From: TMED27 sp963922705
Lineage (GTDB): Bacteria > Pseudomonadota > Alphaproteobacteria > Micavibrionales > Micavibrionaceae
Reading direction: 5' to 3'
Length of the DNA stretch: 64,000 nt
NCBI GenBank assembly: GCA_963922705.1
Contig: CAWUJS010000001.1
Coordinates: forward strand, 1 to 64,000
The notes beneath the pieces were generated by a model. That model was not told where the DNA came from. It made no database searches and saw nothing but the letters and a program-made list of their open reading frames with translations. This document shows positions 42,919 through 52,444 of the stretch, piece by piece. Within the stretch, counting starts at the first letter, position 1. Each line of letters opens with the position of its first letter. Position numbers and translations under genes: made by a program.

Positions 42919-43208
42919 AATGACAACCCTCAACTTATTTCTTATTTCTATATCTTAGCATAAAACAGCACATCACAAAAACCACTTGTGTGAGCAAGCC
43001 CTCATCAAGGTTATTTCGTTTTATCGTCATTCAATTGTTGTCGTCCCATTTTGAAAAAGCCGAACGATATTGACTTGGCTGCGCCTGCGTCCTGCCTTCG
43101 GCATCGTTGGTGTCCGATTTTAAACTGTAACGATTATAAGTGATATAAATTTTACATTATGAAAAAAAATGTGGTACCCTCTGTCAAATCATATAAGTAG
43201 AGGCCATA

Positions 43209-43979
43209 ATGTTTTATTATAAACCAAAAGAAGAAACTTTTGCCGATGTCGTCAATTCCAACCGAGAACTGGCTCAATTTTTTGACCTGACGGATATTGA
43301 TTTTGAACAAATGTCGAAGAGAGACCTCAAGACTCTTGTACAAGACCGTATAGAATCAACTGCATTGTTAATTGTCGATCCTCAAGTGCGATATGCGAAG
43401 AAAGACGATATAAATTTTGGCACGGATGAAACTGAGGAAGTCAGTGATAATATCGTTGAAATAGTACCTGCATTCAAAGAGGCTGGGGCTAAAGCAGTTT
43501 TTGTTGGCAATCTTTTAGATGACGAACCTGATGAGTATAGTGATACTCATAAAATTAAATGGGAGGCTTTTGATTTTAGCGTTTACAAAACAACTGCTTC
43601 TGGTTTCAAGAGGGATAGTTCGCATAGGGATCCTAACTCTAGACTTAAAAATCTCTTTGATGAAGCTGGGATAAAAAGATTTTCCACTGGTGGTTTCGAT
43701 ACATCGAGATGTGCTGGGACGACTGCGATAGATGGAAAGCAAGATCATGGCTATAAGGTTAACTTTGTTAGAGATGCGACAGCCAACGGAAAACGCGCCG
43801 GAATGTCAACAGGTGTTGCGCTACATTCTTTAGAAAAAGACTATGGTATATATGCACATGATTCTTCAGAGATATTGGATTACATCGCACATCTAAAGAA
43901 AGCCGTTGAAAACCACCCTGATAATCCAATCGAAAGCAAGCCGACATTTACAGAAAATATATTGGCATTTTTAAAATAG
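43209..43979 (+). CDS. Isochorismatase-like cysteine hydrolase
   Basis: A 256-residue protein with the Rossmann-like isochorismatase/nicotinamidase fold. The catalytic Asp is in ALLIVDPQVRY near residue 57, a Lys of the triad is likely in KTTASGF near 128-130, and the nucleophile Cys is in GGFDTSRCAGTTA near residue 168, followed by the usual VNFVRDATAN strand-turn. The N-terminal 50 residues (FADVVNSNRELAQFF...) are additional to the core. The substrate is unknown; nicotinamidase or a carbamoyl/amide hydrolase is as possible as isochorismate. It stands alone, with a 290-base gap upstream in which I see nothing certain. Confidence 0.82.
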   Translation: MFYYKPKEETFADVVNSNRELAQFFDLTDIDFEQMSKRDLKTLVQDRIESTALLIVDPQVRYAKKDDINFGTDETEEVSDNIVEIVPAFKEAGAKAVFVGNLLDDEPDEYSDTHKIKWEAFDFSVYKTTASGFKRDSSHRDPNSRLKNLFDEAGIKRFSTGGFDTSRCAGTTAIDGKQDHGYKVNFVRDATANGKRAGMSTGVALHSLEKDYGIYAHDSSEILDYIAHLKKAVENHPDNPIESKPTFTENILAFLK

Positions 43980-44082
43980 AATCTCCTTTGCTAGCTGAGA
44001 CTGATAGGAAAGCTGCGCCTTGATTTTCTTGCTTTATCAGGATAGTGATAAAAGCTTAACATGATAGGTAGCAAAAAGTTTT

Positions 44083-46113
44083 ATGTCGGATCTATTTAAA
44101 TCAAACGCCAAAACAGACGCGCCGTCCTATGATGCGTCCTCTATAGAAGTGCTTGAAGGGCTGGAGCCGGTGCGCAAAAGGCCGGGCATGTATATTGGCG
44201 GTACGGATGAGCGAGCCTATCACCATCTTGTCGGTGAAGTTCTGGATAATGCGATGGATGAGGCCGTTGCGGGGCATGCGGACTGGATTGAGATTATATT
44301 GGATGAAAAGGGATATATCACAATCCGCGATAACGGGCGCGGTATTCCTGTTGATAAGCACCCGAAATATCCTGATAAATCAGCGCTTGAGGTTATTTTA
44401 ACCACGCTGCATTCAGGTGGTAAATTCTCGAATAAAGCTTATGAGACATCCGGTGGATTGCACGGTGTTGGGATTTCCGTTGTTAATGCGCTTTCCGATG
44501 ATATGTGGATTGAAGTTGCGCGTGAAAAGACATTGTGGCGGCAAAACTATGCGCGGGGTATTACGACATCCAAGCTGGAAAATCTCGGTACGGTGAGCAA
44601 CCGACGCGGGACGACTGTATGTTTTCATCCTGATCCTGAAATTTTTGGTGACAAGGCAAAGTTTAAACCGGCGTGGCTTTTTCAGATGGCCCGTTCAAAA
44701 GCCTATCTTTATTCAGGGGTGGAAATCAGGTGGAAATGTGATCCTGCGCTAATTCCGCAAGATAGCAAAGTTAAAGCAGAAGAAGTTTTTAAGTTTCCCA
44801 ATGGCTTGATGGATTTTCTGAATACTTCACTTGAAGGCAGAAAGACAATGACGCCCAATGCTTTTCACGGGAAAGCTAACCTCCCTGATAATGAGGGGCG
44901 GGTTGAGTTTGCAATTGCCTGGCCCACTTTTGGGGACGGGTTTACACATTCTTATTGTAATACCATCCCTACTCCCATGGGCGGAACGCATGACAATGGT
45001 TTCAGGAGCGCTATTCTGCGGGGCTTGAAAGCTTATGGCGAGATGATCGGCAATAAAAAGGCTGCGCAAATTACTGCCGATGATGTTATGGGCGGTGCGG
45101 CGATGCTGTTATCCGTCTTTATCAAAGACCCGCAATTTCAGGGACAGACCAAGGAAAAGCTGGCAACGAATGGGGTTTCCAAATGGGTTGATACGGCGAT
45201 TAAAGATCATTTTGACCTGTGGCTTTCCAATGATCCGCATAGCAGCAAGCAATTGCTTGATGAGATTATCCTAAAAGCTGAAGAGCGCATGCGGCGGAAA
45301 GAAGATCGTTCAAGAGCGCGCAAAACGGCAACGCAAAAACTACGCCTGCCCGGGAAACTCGCCGATTGCAGCCGCACTGATGCCGAAGATACGGAGCTTT
45401 TTATCGTTGAGGGGGATTCTGCGGGGGGGTCTGCAAAACAAGGGCGCAATCGGGAAACGCAGGCTATTTTGCCGTTGCGGGGGAAAATCCTCAATGTGGT
45501 TAGCGCAACAAGAGATAAAATTCGTGCTAATCAAGAGATTAGTGATCTTACGCAAGCACTGGGCTGCGGCGTTGGGAAAGAGTTTGATCTGAACAAATTA
45601 CGCTATGAACGTATTATTATTATGACCGATGCGGATGTTGATGGGGCGCATATCGCATCGCTTTTGATCACGATGTTTTATAACCAAATGCGCCCTCTCA
45701 TTGAAGAAGGGCATTTATATATCGCACAGCCCCCACTCTATCGTCTTGTGAGTGGTACTTTAAGCGCCTATGCGCGGGATGATGCGCATAAAGACGAGCT
45801 GATGGAAACGATGTTCAAAGGCAAAAAGAAAGTTGAAATCAGCCGCTTTAAGGGGCTCGGCGAAATGCCGGCGAAACAGCTTAAAGAAACAACAATGGAC
45901 CCGCAAAAGCGGACATTACTCCGCGTAACCCTGCCTGATGCAATTGCAGCGATGGGGCTTTCTGCTGACAATGATATTGAAGGCGGGTTGCCGGAGGGCA
46001 CGACATTAGCGGATGTTGATGATCTTGTTGAACGCCTGATGGGCAAAAACGCAGAAAGCCGTTTTCGTTTCATACAAGATAATGCCGAATTTGCCGATAA
46101 TATTGATGTATAA
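44083..46113 (+). CDS. parE: DNA topoisomerase IV subunit B
   Basis: The 676-residue ATPase subunit of the chromosome-decatenating enzyme. The GHKL motifs are EVLDNAMDEAVAG near residue 52 and IRDNGRGIPVDKHPK near 77-91, the transducer follows, and the TOPRIM domain has FIVEGDSAGGSAKQGRNRETQAILPLRGKILNV near 443-475 and TDADVDGAHIASLL near 515. The ParE assignment over GyrB rests on its length and the ILSV/FIKDPQF layout. The stop is directly followed by the ATG of the next gene. Confidence 0.95.
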   Translation: MSDLFKSNAKTDAPSYDASSIEVLEGLEPVRKRPGMYIGGTDERAYHHLVGEVLDNAMDEAVAGHADWIEIILDEKGYITIRDNGRGIPVDKHPKYPDKSALEVILTTLHSGGKFSNKAYETSGGLHGVGISVVNALSDDMWIEVAREKTLWRQNYARGITTSKLENLGTVSNRRGTTVCFHPDPEIFGDKAKFKPAWLFQMARSKAYLYSGVEIRWKCDPALIPQDSKVKAEEVFKFPNGLMDFLNTSLEGRKTMTPNAFHGKANLPDNEGRVEFAIAWPTFGDGFTHSYCNTIPTPMGGTHDNGFRSAILRGLKAYGEMIGNKKAAQITADDVMGGAAMLLSVFIKDPQFQGQTKEKLATNGVSKWVDTAIKDHFDLWLSNDPHSSKQLLDEIILKAEERMRRKEDRSRARKTATQKLRLPGKLADCSRTDAEDTELFIVEGDSAGGSAKQGRNRETQAILPLRGKILNVVSATRDKIRANQEISDLTQALGCGVGKEFDLNKLRYERIIIMTDADVDGAHIASLLITMFYNQMRPLIEEGHLYIAQPPLYRLVSGTLSAYARDDAHKDELMETMFKGKKKVEISRFKGLGEMPAKQLKETTMDPQKRTLLRVTLPDAIAAMGLSADNDIEGGLPEGTTLADVDDLVERLMGKNAESRFRFIQDNAEFADNIDV

Positions 46114-47358
46114 ATGCCAACCTTAACAAAAAAGCAAATCATACTCGGTGTAAGCTTTTTAGGCGGTCTTTTTGCTTTAATGCTCATTCTGATTGGGATT
46201 ACAACGATCCCAGGCACTATTGATACGCGTTTACAAAAATCATTGCAAATTTATGGGTTTCAAACTGAGAATATAGAAAAAATCGAGAAAAGATGGGGCG
46301 CAATTCGCTACCACAATCTTGGCTTTGGACAAAATGAAGAGAATAGCATTGATCGATTAACTGTTTATTTTGATCTATCCGGCTTTTTTCAAAAACGATT
46401 GAAGCGGTTGGAAATTGACGGGCTATATCTTTCCGGGGATATTGATATCGATAACAAAGTATCAATTAAGGGATATGAGATTTTGCCGGATTTTGATGCA
46501 ATCAAAACATCCGGTGTACAGAATTTCCAGATCAAAAATATAAATTTCTCTTTTTTAAGTGCGCATTTTGGCGGGTTACGCGGCACGGCTAATATCACCG
46601 GACAACAGGATAATGGCGCACAAATCTGGACAGGCAATATTGATAGCCGTCAGGATCAGCTTGAGCTGATTGCGAAATTTAATGGGCAGTTGAATGAGAG
46701 CACGAAGTGGTTTGTGGACTTTGAGATTGAAAATGCCAAGCTGGAACGCGGATGGGGGAAAATCACAAGAGCACATGGAAATGCGAGCTGGTCAGGACAA
46801 AGTTCCCGGTGGGAAAAGCTAAGGGCGGACATTAATGCGGGTGGGTTTATCGTGCATAATACGCCTTGGGAAAATGCATCGATAACAATTGATAATACGC
46901 CCAAAACCATCAAAACAATTATTGCTGCAAAATCTGCGGGCTTAGAAGAATTGGAACTCAACCTTGATGCGCTTTATCATGATAAGGCGCTAAAATGGAA
47001 TGCCACGGTTCATGCACCGACATTTGAGCAAATGCTCTCCTATTTTACCAAAGTTAAGATGATGCCATTTTCAGAGGAGATATTTTCTGATTGGCGTACA
47101 GAAAAAGAGGTGTCGCTTCTTTTGAGCAATAAAAATAAAAGCCTGATATTTAATGTCAGAAATCCAATGCAAGAAATTGATATAAAAGGAAAAATAACCC
47201 CTGAATCGACCAACTTACTAAAGGTGCTTTCAGTCATTCCTGTCAGTTTAACGACTAAAATTCCAAGTGCCGAATGCAAAACTAAAGGTGTACAACAACA
47301 AGCCATATGCAGCTTTCATGTGCAAGAAATAGACGGTTCTTATATTTTAGCTGAATGA
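46114..47358 (+). CDS. Unknown AsmA/YdbH-like membrane-anchored protein
   Basis: A 414-residue protein with one N-terminal transmembrane segment (residues 9-33, ILGVSFLGGLFALMLILIGITTIP) and a beta-rich exterior (IEKIEKRWGAIRYHNLGFGQNEENSIDRLTVYFDLSGFFQKRLKRLEIDGLYLSGDI). Repeated beta strands with 'IDGLYLSGDIDID' and 'NITGQQDNG' patterns resemble AsmA-like/YdbH-type bridge proteins that move phospholipids between membranes, but the match is loose. It begins immediately after the parE TAA with no spacer, so it is probably translated from the same message. Confidence 0.6.
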   Translation: MPTLTKKQIILGVSFLGGLFALMLILIGITTIPGTIDTRLQKSLQIYGFQTENIEKIEKRWGAIRYHNLGFGQNEENSIDRLTVYFDLSGFFQKRLKRLEIDGLYLSGDIDIDNKVSIKGYEILPDFDAIKTSGVQNFQIKNINFSFLSAHFGGLRGTANITGQQDNGAQIWTGNIDSRQDQLELIAKFNGQLNESTKWFVDFEIENAKLERGWGKITRAHGNASWSGQSSRWEKLRADINAGGFIVHNTPWENASITIDNTPKTIKTIIAAKSAGLEELELNLDALYHDKALKWNATVHAPTFEQMLSYFTKVKMMPFSEEIFSDWRTEKEVSLLLSNKNKSLIFNVRNPMQEIDIKGKITPESTNLLKVLSVIPVSLTTKIPSAECKTKGVQQQAICSFHVQEIDGSYILAE

Positions 47359-47367
47359 CTATATAAA

Positions 47368-48093
47368 TTATGGGTAATCACAAGAATCATATGTCACTTT
47401 TGCAAAGCTGCGCGCACCATCTGTTACTGTAAAACGATATTCGCGCGCACCAACGACCATAGAATGGTGGATAGGGAAAGTCCCCTCTTTGCGGTCAACC
47501 TCACCGCTTAATGCTTTAAAGTCAACGCTGACCGCTCTTGACGGATCGAACCAAGCCTCTGGCTGGCCATTTTCATTCCTGGCAGATGCGCCATTACCGG
47601 AAACAATGATCGAGCCATCGGCGACACTAATTTTGCTTGTCGGTCCCTGGCTTGTTGGTGTTGAAACCACAAAGCGCTTGGTATCAATTTCAGAGCAATT
47701 GCTGGGCGGTCTTGCAGAGCGAATAAGGAAAGCAAGCCTTTCAGGGTCACGGCCTTCTTGTAATTGCTTGCGCAAAAGCGCGACTAAGTCCCGAACAGGC
47801 CCCTCGGGGAGCTGTTCATCATATATTTTCTTAAGCTGTTCATATCGCATACTGGCTGTCTGTGCCTCTGAGCGCATATCAATGAGGGATTGCTCCATCT
47901 CTTCTGCCTGAGTGGACATGGATTTTACGCGCTGTCTTAAGATTTTTTCCTGCTGCCCGGCAGTTTGCATGCCAAACCAAAAGCCCGTGCCGAAAATTAG
48001 AAGCAGGATAAACGTGCCGACCATAAAACTTGCTGTACGCGCTGCGGCACGTTTTCTATAGCGGTCATGCGGGTTGTAATCTGACAAGCTCAT
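47368..48093 (-). CDS. Unknown coiled-coil inner-membrane protein
   Basis: A 241-residue protein with a basic cytoplasmic head (PHDRYRKRAAARTASF), one transmembrane segment (residues about 24-42), a coiled coil of about 50 residues (EKILRQRVKSMSTQAEEMEQSLIDMRSEAQTASMRYEQLKKI, 50-92), and a small periplasmic beta domain with a Cys pair (PSNCSEI and YDSCDYP). The last strand matches 'REYRFTVTDGARSFAKVTYDSC'. The family is not named. It lies 18 bases after the end of the SLC13-type gene on the same strand and converges with the parE operon. Confidence 0.7.
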   Translation of the reverse strand: MSLSDYNPHDRYRKRAAARTASFMVGTFILLLIFGTGFWFGMQTAGQQEKILRQRVKSMSTQAEEMEQSLIDMRSEAQTASMRYEQLKKIYDEQLPEGPVRDLVALLRKQLQEGRDPERLAFLIRSARPPSNCSEIDTKRFVVSTPTSQGPTSKISVADGSIIVSGNGASARNENGQPEAWFDPSRAVSVDFKALSGEVDRKEGTFPIHHSMVVGAREYRFTVTDGARSFAKVTYDSCDYP

Positions 48094-48111
48094 AAAATTA
48101 AAAATCGCTAC

Positions 48112-50001
48112 CTAGAGGCCAAAATAATATTGAATAACGAAAATATAAGTTATCCACAAAACCAACACAAGTGGCACACCGCCTCTTAAATAATCACGAA
48201 AACGATAGTGCCCCGGCCCCATGACAAGCAGATTTGTTTGGTATCCAATTGGGGAGGCAAAAGAACAATTCGCAGCAAATATAACAGTAAGTGCAAATAG
48301 GAAGGTTAAATCCTGCCCGCCGGTTAATATGGGATCGAAACTTCCGGCAAGATTGACTGCAATCGGAGTAAACAGGATAGCGCAAGCGTTATTGCTCAAG
48401 ATATTGGTTGCTATAGCCACCAGTAAAAACAAAGCAGCAAGCATTGTGGCAGGTGTATTTGTAAATGGCAGGTCGATGATAAGATTGGCAATATAGGTTG
48501 CACCGCCGGAAGCTTGAAGCGCCGTTCCAAGTGCCAGCATTGAGCCGACGAGTAAGAATATTTTGCGGTCTATCGCCCGCGTTGCCTGCCGGATATTCAA
48601 GCACCCTGTAGCAATCATCATAGCAGAGCCAGCTACGGCGGCGACAGGGATTGATAAAAACCCTAATGCTGCTGATGCAATTGTTAATGCGAAAACGCAA
48701 AAAGCCAAAGGCGCTTTATCAGGAACAGGTAAATCACGTTTTGAGCCTGAAAGAACAATAAAGTCAGGATTATAGCGTAACGAATCTACAGCAGCACGGC
48801 GCCCTGTAATTAACAGCACATCTCCAGCTTCTAAGCGGATACGCCCTAAACGGCGGCGAACAACCCGCGCACGGCGCTGAATACCCAAGACTATCGCGCC
48901 AAACTGGCGATGGAAATTAACATGATCGAGCGACATATCAATCATTCTGGAAGCTGGTGTAATCATGATTTCCGCAAGCACGCGTGTTTCTGCATTGCTC
49001 GTTTCAGATACAGGCCCGGATTCATCGTCAACTTGTTTATCCAGCGCTTGTGTTTTGTCTTCAGATAATAAAAACCCGGGGAATTTTGACAGCATAGACA
49101 TCAGAGAATCCCGCGTTGCCGCAACAATCAGCGTATCATTCTCTTGCACGACATAACCATCGAAAGGCGGTAAAATAAGTTGCCCGCCACGCTGCACAAG
49201 CTTAATATTTAATTCTGGAAATCCTGGAAACCTTCCGTCAACGCATGAAACACCCAAAAGAGCGCTCTCATCGTCAATATCAAGCTCGGCGACGAATTCT
49301 TTTTTACTGCCCGCAAGATCGCGTGCCATAGTTGCCCGATCTTTCATCAGGCGCGGTACAAAAATCAAAACATACACAAAGCCAACACCTGCTAATATTC
49401 CGCCCGGAATAACAAAATCAAAAAAGCCAATAGGCTCATACCCCATTTCGACCATTGCGCTAGAAACAAGCAGATTTGTTGATGATCCTATGAGAGTTGT
49501 CATACCGCCCAGAATAGCGACATAGCTAAGAGGAATCATGATTCGGCTATCAGACATGCCTATCGAATGCGCGAGAACTTGTAACAAGGGAATAGCAATA
49601 ATCACCAAGGGTGTGTTGTTCATAAATGCAGAAATAATAAGGACAAAAATCAATATCAGAATAATAGAAAACCAAGCCTTTTTCTTGTTCTGAAATGTTA
49701 ATAGTTTTGTTAAAACCCTTAAGGCATCTGATTGTATCATCGCCTGCCCCATCACCAAAAGCGCCAGAACGGCAATAAGGGATGGATTGGCAAACCCGGC
49801 GAGAAGCGCATAAGGATCAATGGTATTTTTGCCTGATATCTCATAAAGAGGGAAGATTTGGCCAAATAACATAAGGGCTGTTAAGACAGCTATACTAGTC
49901 ACTTCGATAGGAATTTTTTCTCGAATAAAGGCAACGATGGCTGCTCCGGTCAAGAAGAGTGTAAACCACATATGTATGACTGGATCGATGACAAATGACA
50001 T
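48112..50001 (-). CDS. SLC13-family permease with two RCK_C domains
   Basis: A 629-residue membrane protein. It has two halves of the SLC13/ArsB-like transporter fold (each with helical hairpins; GGMTTLIGSSTNLLV near 165-180 and FAANCSFASPIGYQTNLLV near 580) and, between them (residues about 225-425), two TrkA-C/RCK_C-type regulatory domains (ELDIDDESALLGVSCVD...NDTLIVAATRDSLMS and FGAIVLGIQRRARVVRRRLGRIRLEAGDVLLITG). It probably carries a divalent anion such as sulfate, but the substrate cannot be told. Confidence 0.9.
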   Translation of the reverse strand: MSFVIDPVIHMWFTLFLTGAAIVAFIREKIPIEVTSIAVLTALMLFGQIFPLYEISGKNTIDPYALLAGFANPSLIAVLALLVMGQAMIQSDALRVLTKLLTFQNKKKAWFSIILILIFVLIISAFMNNTPLVIIAIPLLQVLAHSIGMSDSRIMIPLSYVAILGGMTTLIGSSTNLLVSSAMVEMGYEPIGFFDFVIPGGILAGVGFVYVLIFVPRLMKDRATMARDLAGSKKEFVAELDIDDESALLGVSCVDGRFPGFPELNIKLVQRGGQLILPPFDGYVVQENDTLIVAATRDSLMSMLSKFPGFLLSEDKTQALDKQVDDESGPVSETSNAETRVLAEIMITPASRMIDMSLDHVNFHRQFGAIVLGIQRRARVVRRRLGRIRLEAGDVLLITGRRAAVDSLRYNPDFIVLSGSKRDLPVPDKAPLAFCVFALTIASAALGFLSIPVAAVAGSAMMIATGCLNIRQATRAIDRKIFLLVGSMLALGTALQASGGATYIANLIIDLPFTNTPATMLAALFLLVAIATNILSNNACAILFTPIAVNLAGSFDPILTGGQDLTFLFALTVIFAANCSFASPIGYQTNLLVMGPGHYRFRDYLRGGVPLVLVLWITYIFVIQYYFGL

Positions 50002-50056
50002 AAACCAGAACAGGCTCCTAATAGATTAAACGATATACGCAACGAGGAATTGAATA

Positions 50057-52444
50057 TTACGGCGAGCGTCCCTCATCACGCAAGCCTGTTTCTACAAAAT
50101 CACTAATATTTCTAAGGCCTATGCGGAAGAGGACTTCTGTGCCGCTATCACCGGATGAATCATCAGTCAGATTGCGTATCCCCTGCAAGGACCAGGAAAC
50201 ACATTGACCAAAATAATCGATTCCCAGTGAGCCGCGGCGAAGGCCGGGATCTACCCCTAAATCATGTTGGGACGCTATGCGCATGCGCCATTTAGGGTTA
50301 AAATAATATTGTGCGTTAGTACCTATTTGTTCACGCGTTTCATTAAGTTCCGTACCCGAAATCGGCTGCGCATACAGGTAATTGAGGCCCAAGCGAAAAC
50401 GGTTCCAATCCGCGTAAGAGTCCAGCTCATGGCGTTCCGGACTGAGGTTTTCGTTATTTAACTGAAAACGATATTGCATGCGGTAACGGTTATTGAGATC
50501 GCCTTTAATGTAACCGACAATATCCGAGCTTCTATTGCTTAGACCGGAGCCGGTTCTGAAAGGGTTATTATCTTTATCAAAACGATAGCTTTGTCCCAGA
50601 AAAAATTCAGCATTGCTCTGCTCATAGCCGTTCAGTGCGGTGCGCATGCCATAAGTTACACGACTTTGATCTTCAACGACATCAAGCCCCGGAAAACGGT
50701 TTGGCTCGAAAAGGTTACTCGCATCCAGCTGTACGTCCTGGGAGTCTTCGTTCGGGATTTCATCATTCTCATCATTTTCCGTTGATGCGGTAATCGCAAC
50801 CAGAGGCTCGATTACCATTTGCGCTTTTTCAAAATTACGCGCTACGGGATAGGATGTTTCTATATGGACTTGCGGGAAAAAGCGCGTTTCCAGTGAATCG
50901 CTCTCGTTACCTGATGTCGTGGTAGAAATATCAGGATCGTTAACGTGAAAAGCATCGCCACGTAAGCTCAGATCAAGATTGGAGACCAGCCCGTAATCAG
51001 ATACAAGCCTTCGTTTCCAGCCCACATCCGCAGAAGCCCTGATCATATCTTGATCTGAACCTTCTCGAAACAGGCTTAATAAGCCTAAAGATGCATCCCA
51101 GCGGCCTTTTATGAAAGGAACAGCACCGGGTTTTCCGGTAAAACTCGCAAATAATTCAGGCAGAACACCGGGCTGGTCAACCTGACGCTCGCTTACGCGA
51201 ATATCCTTAAAAAGCTGTACCAAAGCTGTCGCGTAGTTACGTCCGGAAAACCTTTCAGCGAAGATAGTATTCACCAAAACATCTTCATCCGTGATATCGT
51301 ATTGACGGACATATTGATCATCGCTCACATAGGCCACATCAAAGCCGGAGCGCCATTGATCATTCATATCCCAGCGCCCTTTTGCAAAGGCGTGCCCCCG
51401 TAGTTCATCATCCCTTGCTATATTCGTTCCATCAGCAAGCTCTTCTGTGCGGTCAGAATAGGTAACACTGCCATCAACAATAAGGCCGGCGCTATCCCAG
51501 CGTTGTCGGTATTCAATAAGGCCAAGTGGCGCTTGCTCTGTCATGGCTTGCAGACCAAATGTTGCATCCTTATCCGGCGCGATTGCTACATAATACTCAT
51601 TTCTAATGAACGCACCCAGATCGCTGTTAAACCCAAGAGACGGCGAGAGAAAGCCGCTTTTTTGTTTCACGGTTCCGTCTGCATGCGAAAAATAAGGAGT
51701 ATAGGCAATCGGCACGCCGTAAACATTAAAACGTGCATTGCGGTAAGATATGCGCGCATCTTCCTCATCGTGCGTTACCTTTGAGGCAACAATTTTCCAT
51801 GGCGGTGCGCGGCCGGGGTCTTTTTTGCATGGATCACAAGCGGTATAGCTTGCGCCTTCCATGATTGTACGCGCGCCCTCTTCGCGTCTACCCTTATCAG
51901 CGGCAAAGCGTGACCCGTCAGCCAGGGTCGTTTGGAGGTCATCAACCGTTCCATTTTGAAGTTCATTCGAGTATTCAACATTCTGCGAGAGATAGATATC
52001 CCCGCTTTGCTCGTTCAAGACGACATTACCGCTTGCGCGAACAGTATCCTGATCAATCGCATATTCGACCTTATCAGCACGCAAAATCCGGTCATCCTGA
52101 ACGATAATGACATCCCCTTGCGCACTAACGATACGCTGAATGTCATTGTAATTCATAATATCAGCTTCGATATCCAAAGGCTGCTTTTCTGGAGGTGCCT
52201 CGGCACTTAGAGGCGATGTTAGGAAATTAGTGTAAGTATTTGTTTTTATATTTTTATGCGCATCCAATGAAGGGGAATCATAAATCTCATTATCGGATAT
52301 GATTTGCGGCTGGGAAGGCGGTGCATCAATATTAATGTCACCATATCCCGTTAGCAATTGCGCATGTGATATCGCAGGAAGTATGCAATAGGCCGCAGAC
52401 AATAATAAGACTCTTTTTGCTTTAGCCAAAGAATGCCGGAACAT
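50057..52444 (-). CDS. lptD: LPS-assembly protein LptD
   Basis: A 795-residue outer-membrane protein that inserts lipopolysaccharide. A signal peptide of about 28 residues is followed by an LptA/OstA-like jellyroll (IEADIMNYNDIQRIVSAQGDVIIVQDDRILRADKVEY...DTVRASGNVVL), a linker with a Cys pair (SYTACDPCKKDPGRAPPW), and a large beta-barrel; the second Cys pair lies at the C-terminus (CVSWSLQGIRNL). ATG 52444 is preferred over TTG 52453. It overlaps the 3' end of the helicase gene by 23 bases, with its ribosome-binding site inside that gene. Confidence 0.95.
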   Translation of the reverse strand: MFRHSLAKAKRVLLLSAAYCILPAISHAQLLTGYGDINIDAPPSQPQIISDNEIYDSPSLDAHKNIKTNTYTNFLTSPLSAEAPPEKQPLDIEADIMNYNDIQRIVSAQGDVIIVQDDRILRADKVEYAIDQDTVRASGNVVLNEQSGDIYLSQNVEYSNELQNGTVDDLQTTLADGSRFAADKGRREEGARTIMEGASYTACDPCKKDPGRAPPWKIVASKVTHDEEDARISYRNARFNVYGVPIAYTPYFSHADGTVKQKSGFLSPSLGFNSDLGAFIRNEYYVAIAPDKDATFGLQAMTEQAPLGLIEYRQRWDSAGLIVDGSVTYSDRTEELADGTNIARDDELRGHAFAKGRWDMNDQWRSGFDVAYVSDDQYVRQYDITDEDVLVNTIFAERFSGRNYATALVQLFKDIRVSERQVDQPGVLPELFASFTGKPGAVPFIKGRWDASLGLLSLFREGSDQDMIRASADVGWKRRLVSDYGLVSNLDLSLRGDAFHVNDPDISTTTSGNESDSLETRFFPQVHIETSYPVARNFEKAQMVIEPLVAITASTENDENDEIPNEDSQDVQLDASNLFEPNRFPGLDVVEDQSRVTYGMRTALNGYEQSNAEFFLGQSYRFDKDNNPFRTGSGLSNRSSDIVGYIKGDLNNRYRMQYRFQLNNENLSPERHELDSYADWNRFRLGLNYLYAQPISGTELNETREQIGTNAQYYFNPKWRMRIASQHDLGVDPGLRRGSLGIDYFGQCVSWSLQGIRNLTDDSSGDSGTEVLFRIGLRNISDFVETGLRDEGRSP

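Noticed and set aside
44083..46113. parE read as gyrB
   Set aside because: At 676 residues it lacks the roughly 165-residue insert and longer C-terminus typical of proteobacterial GyrB, so ParE fits better.
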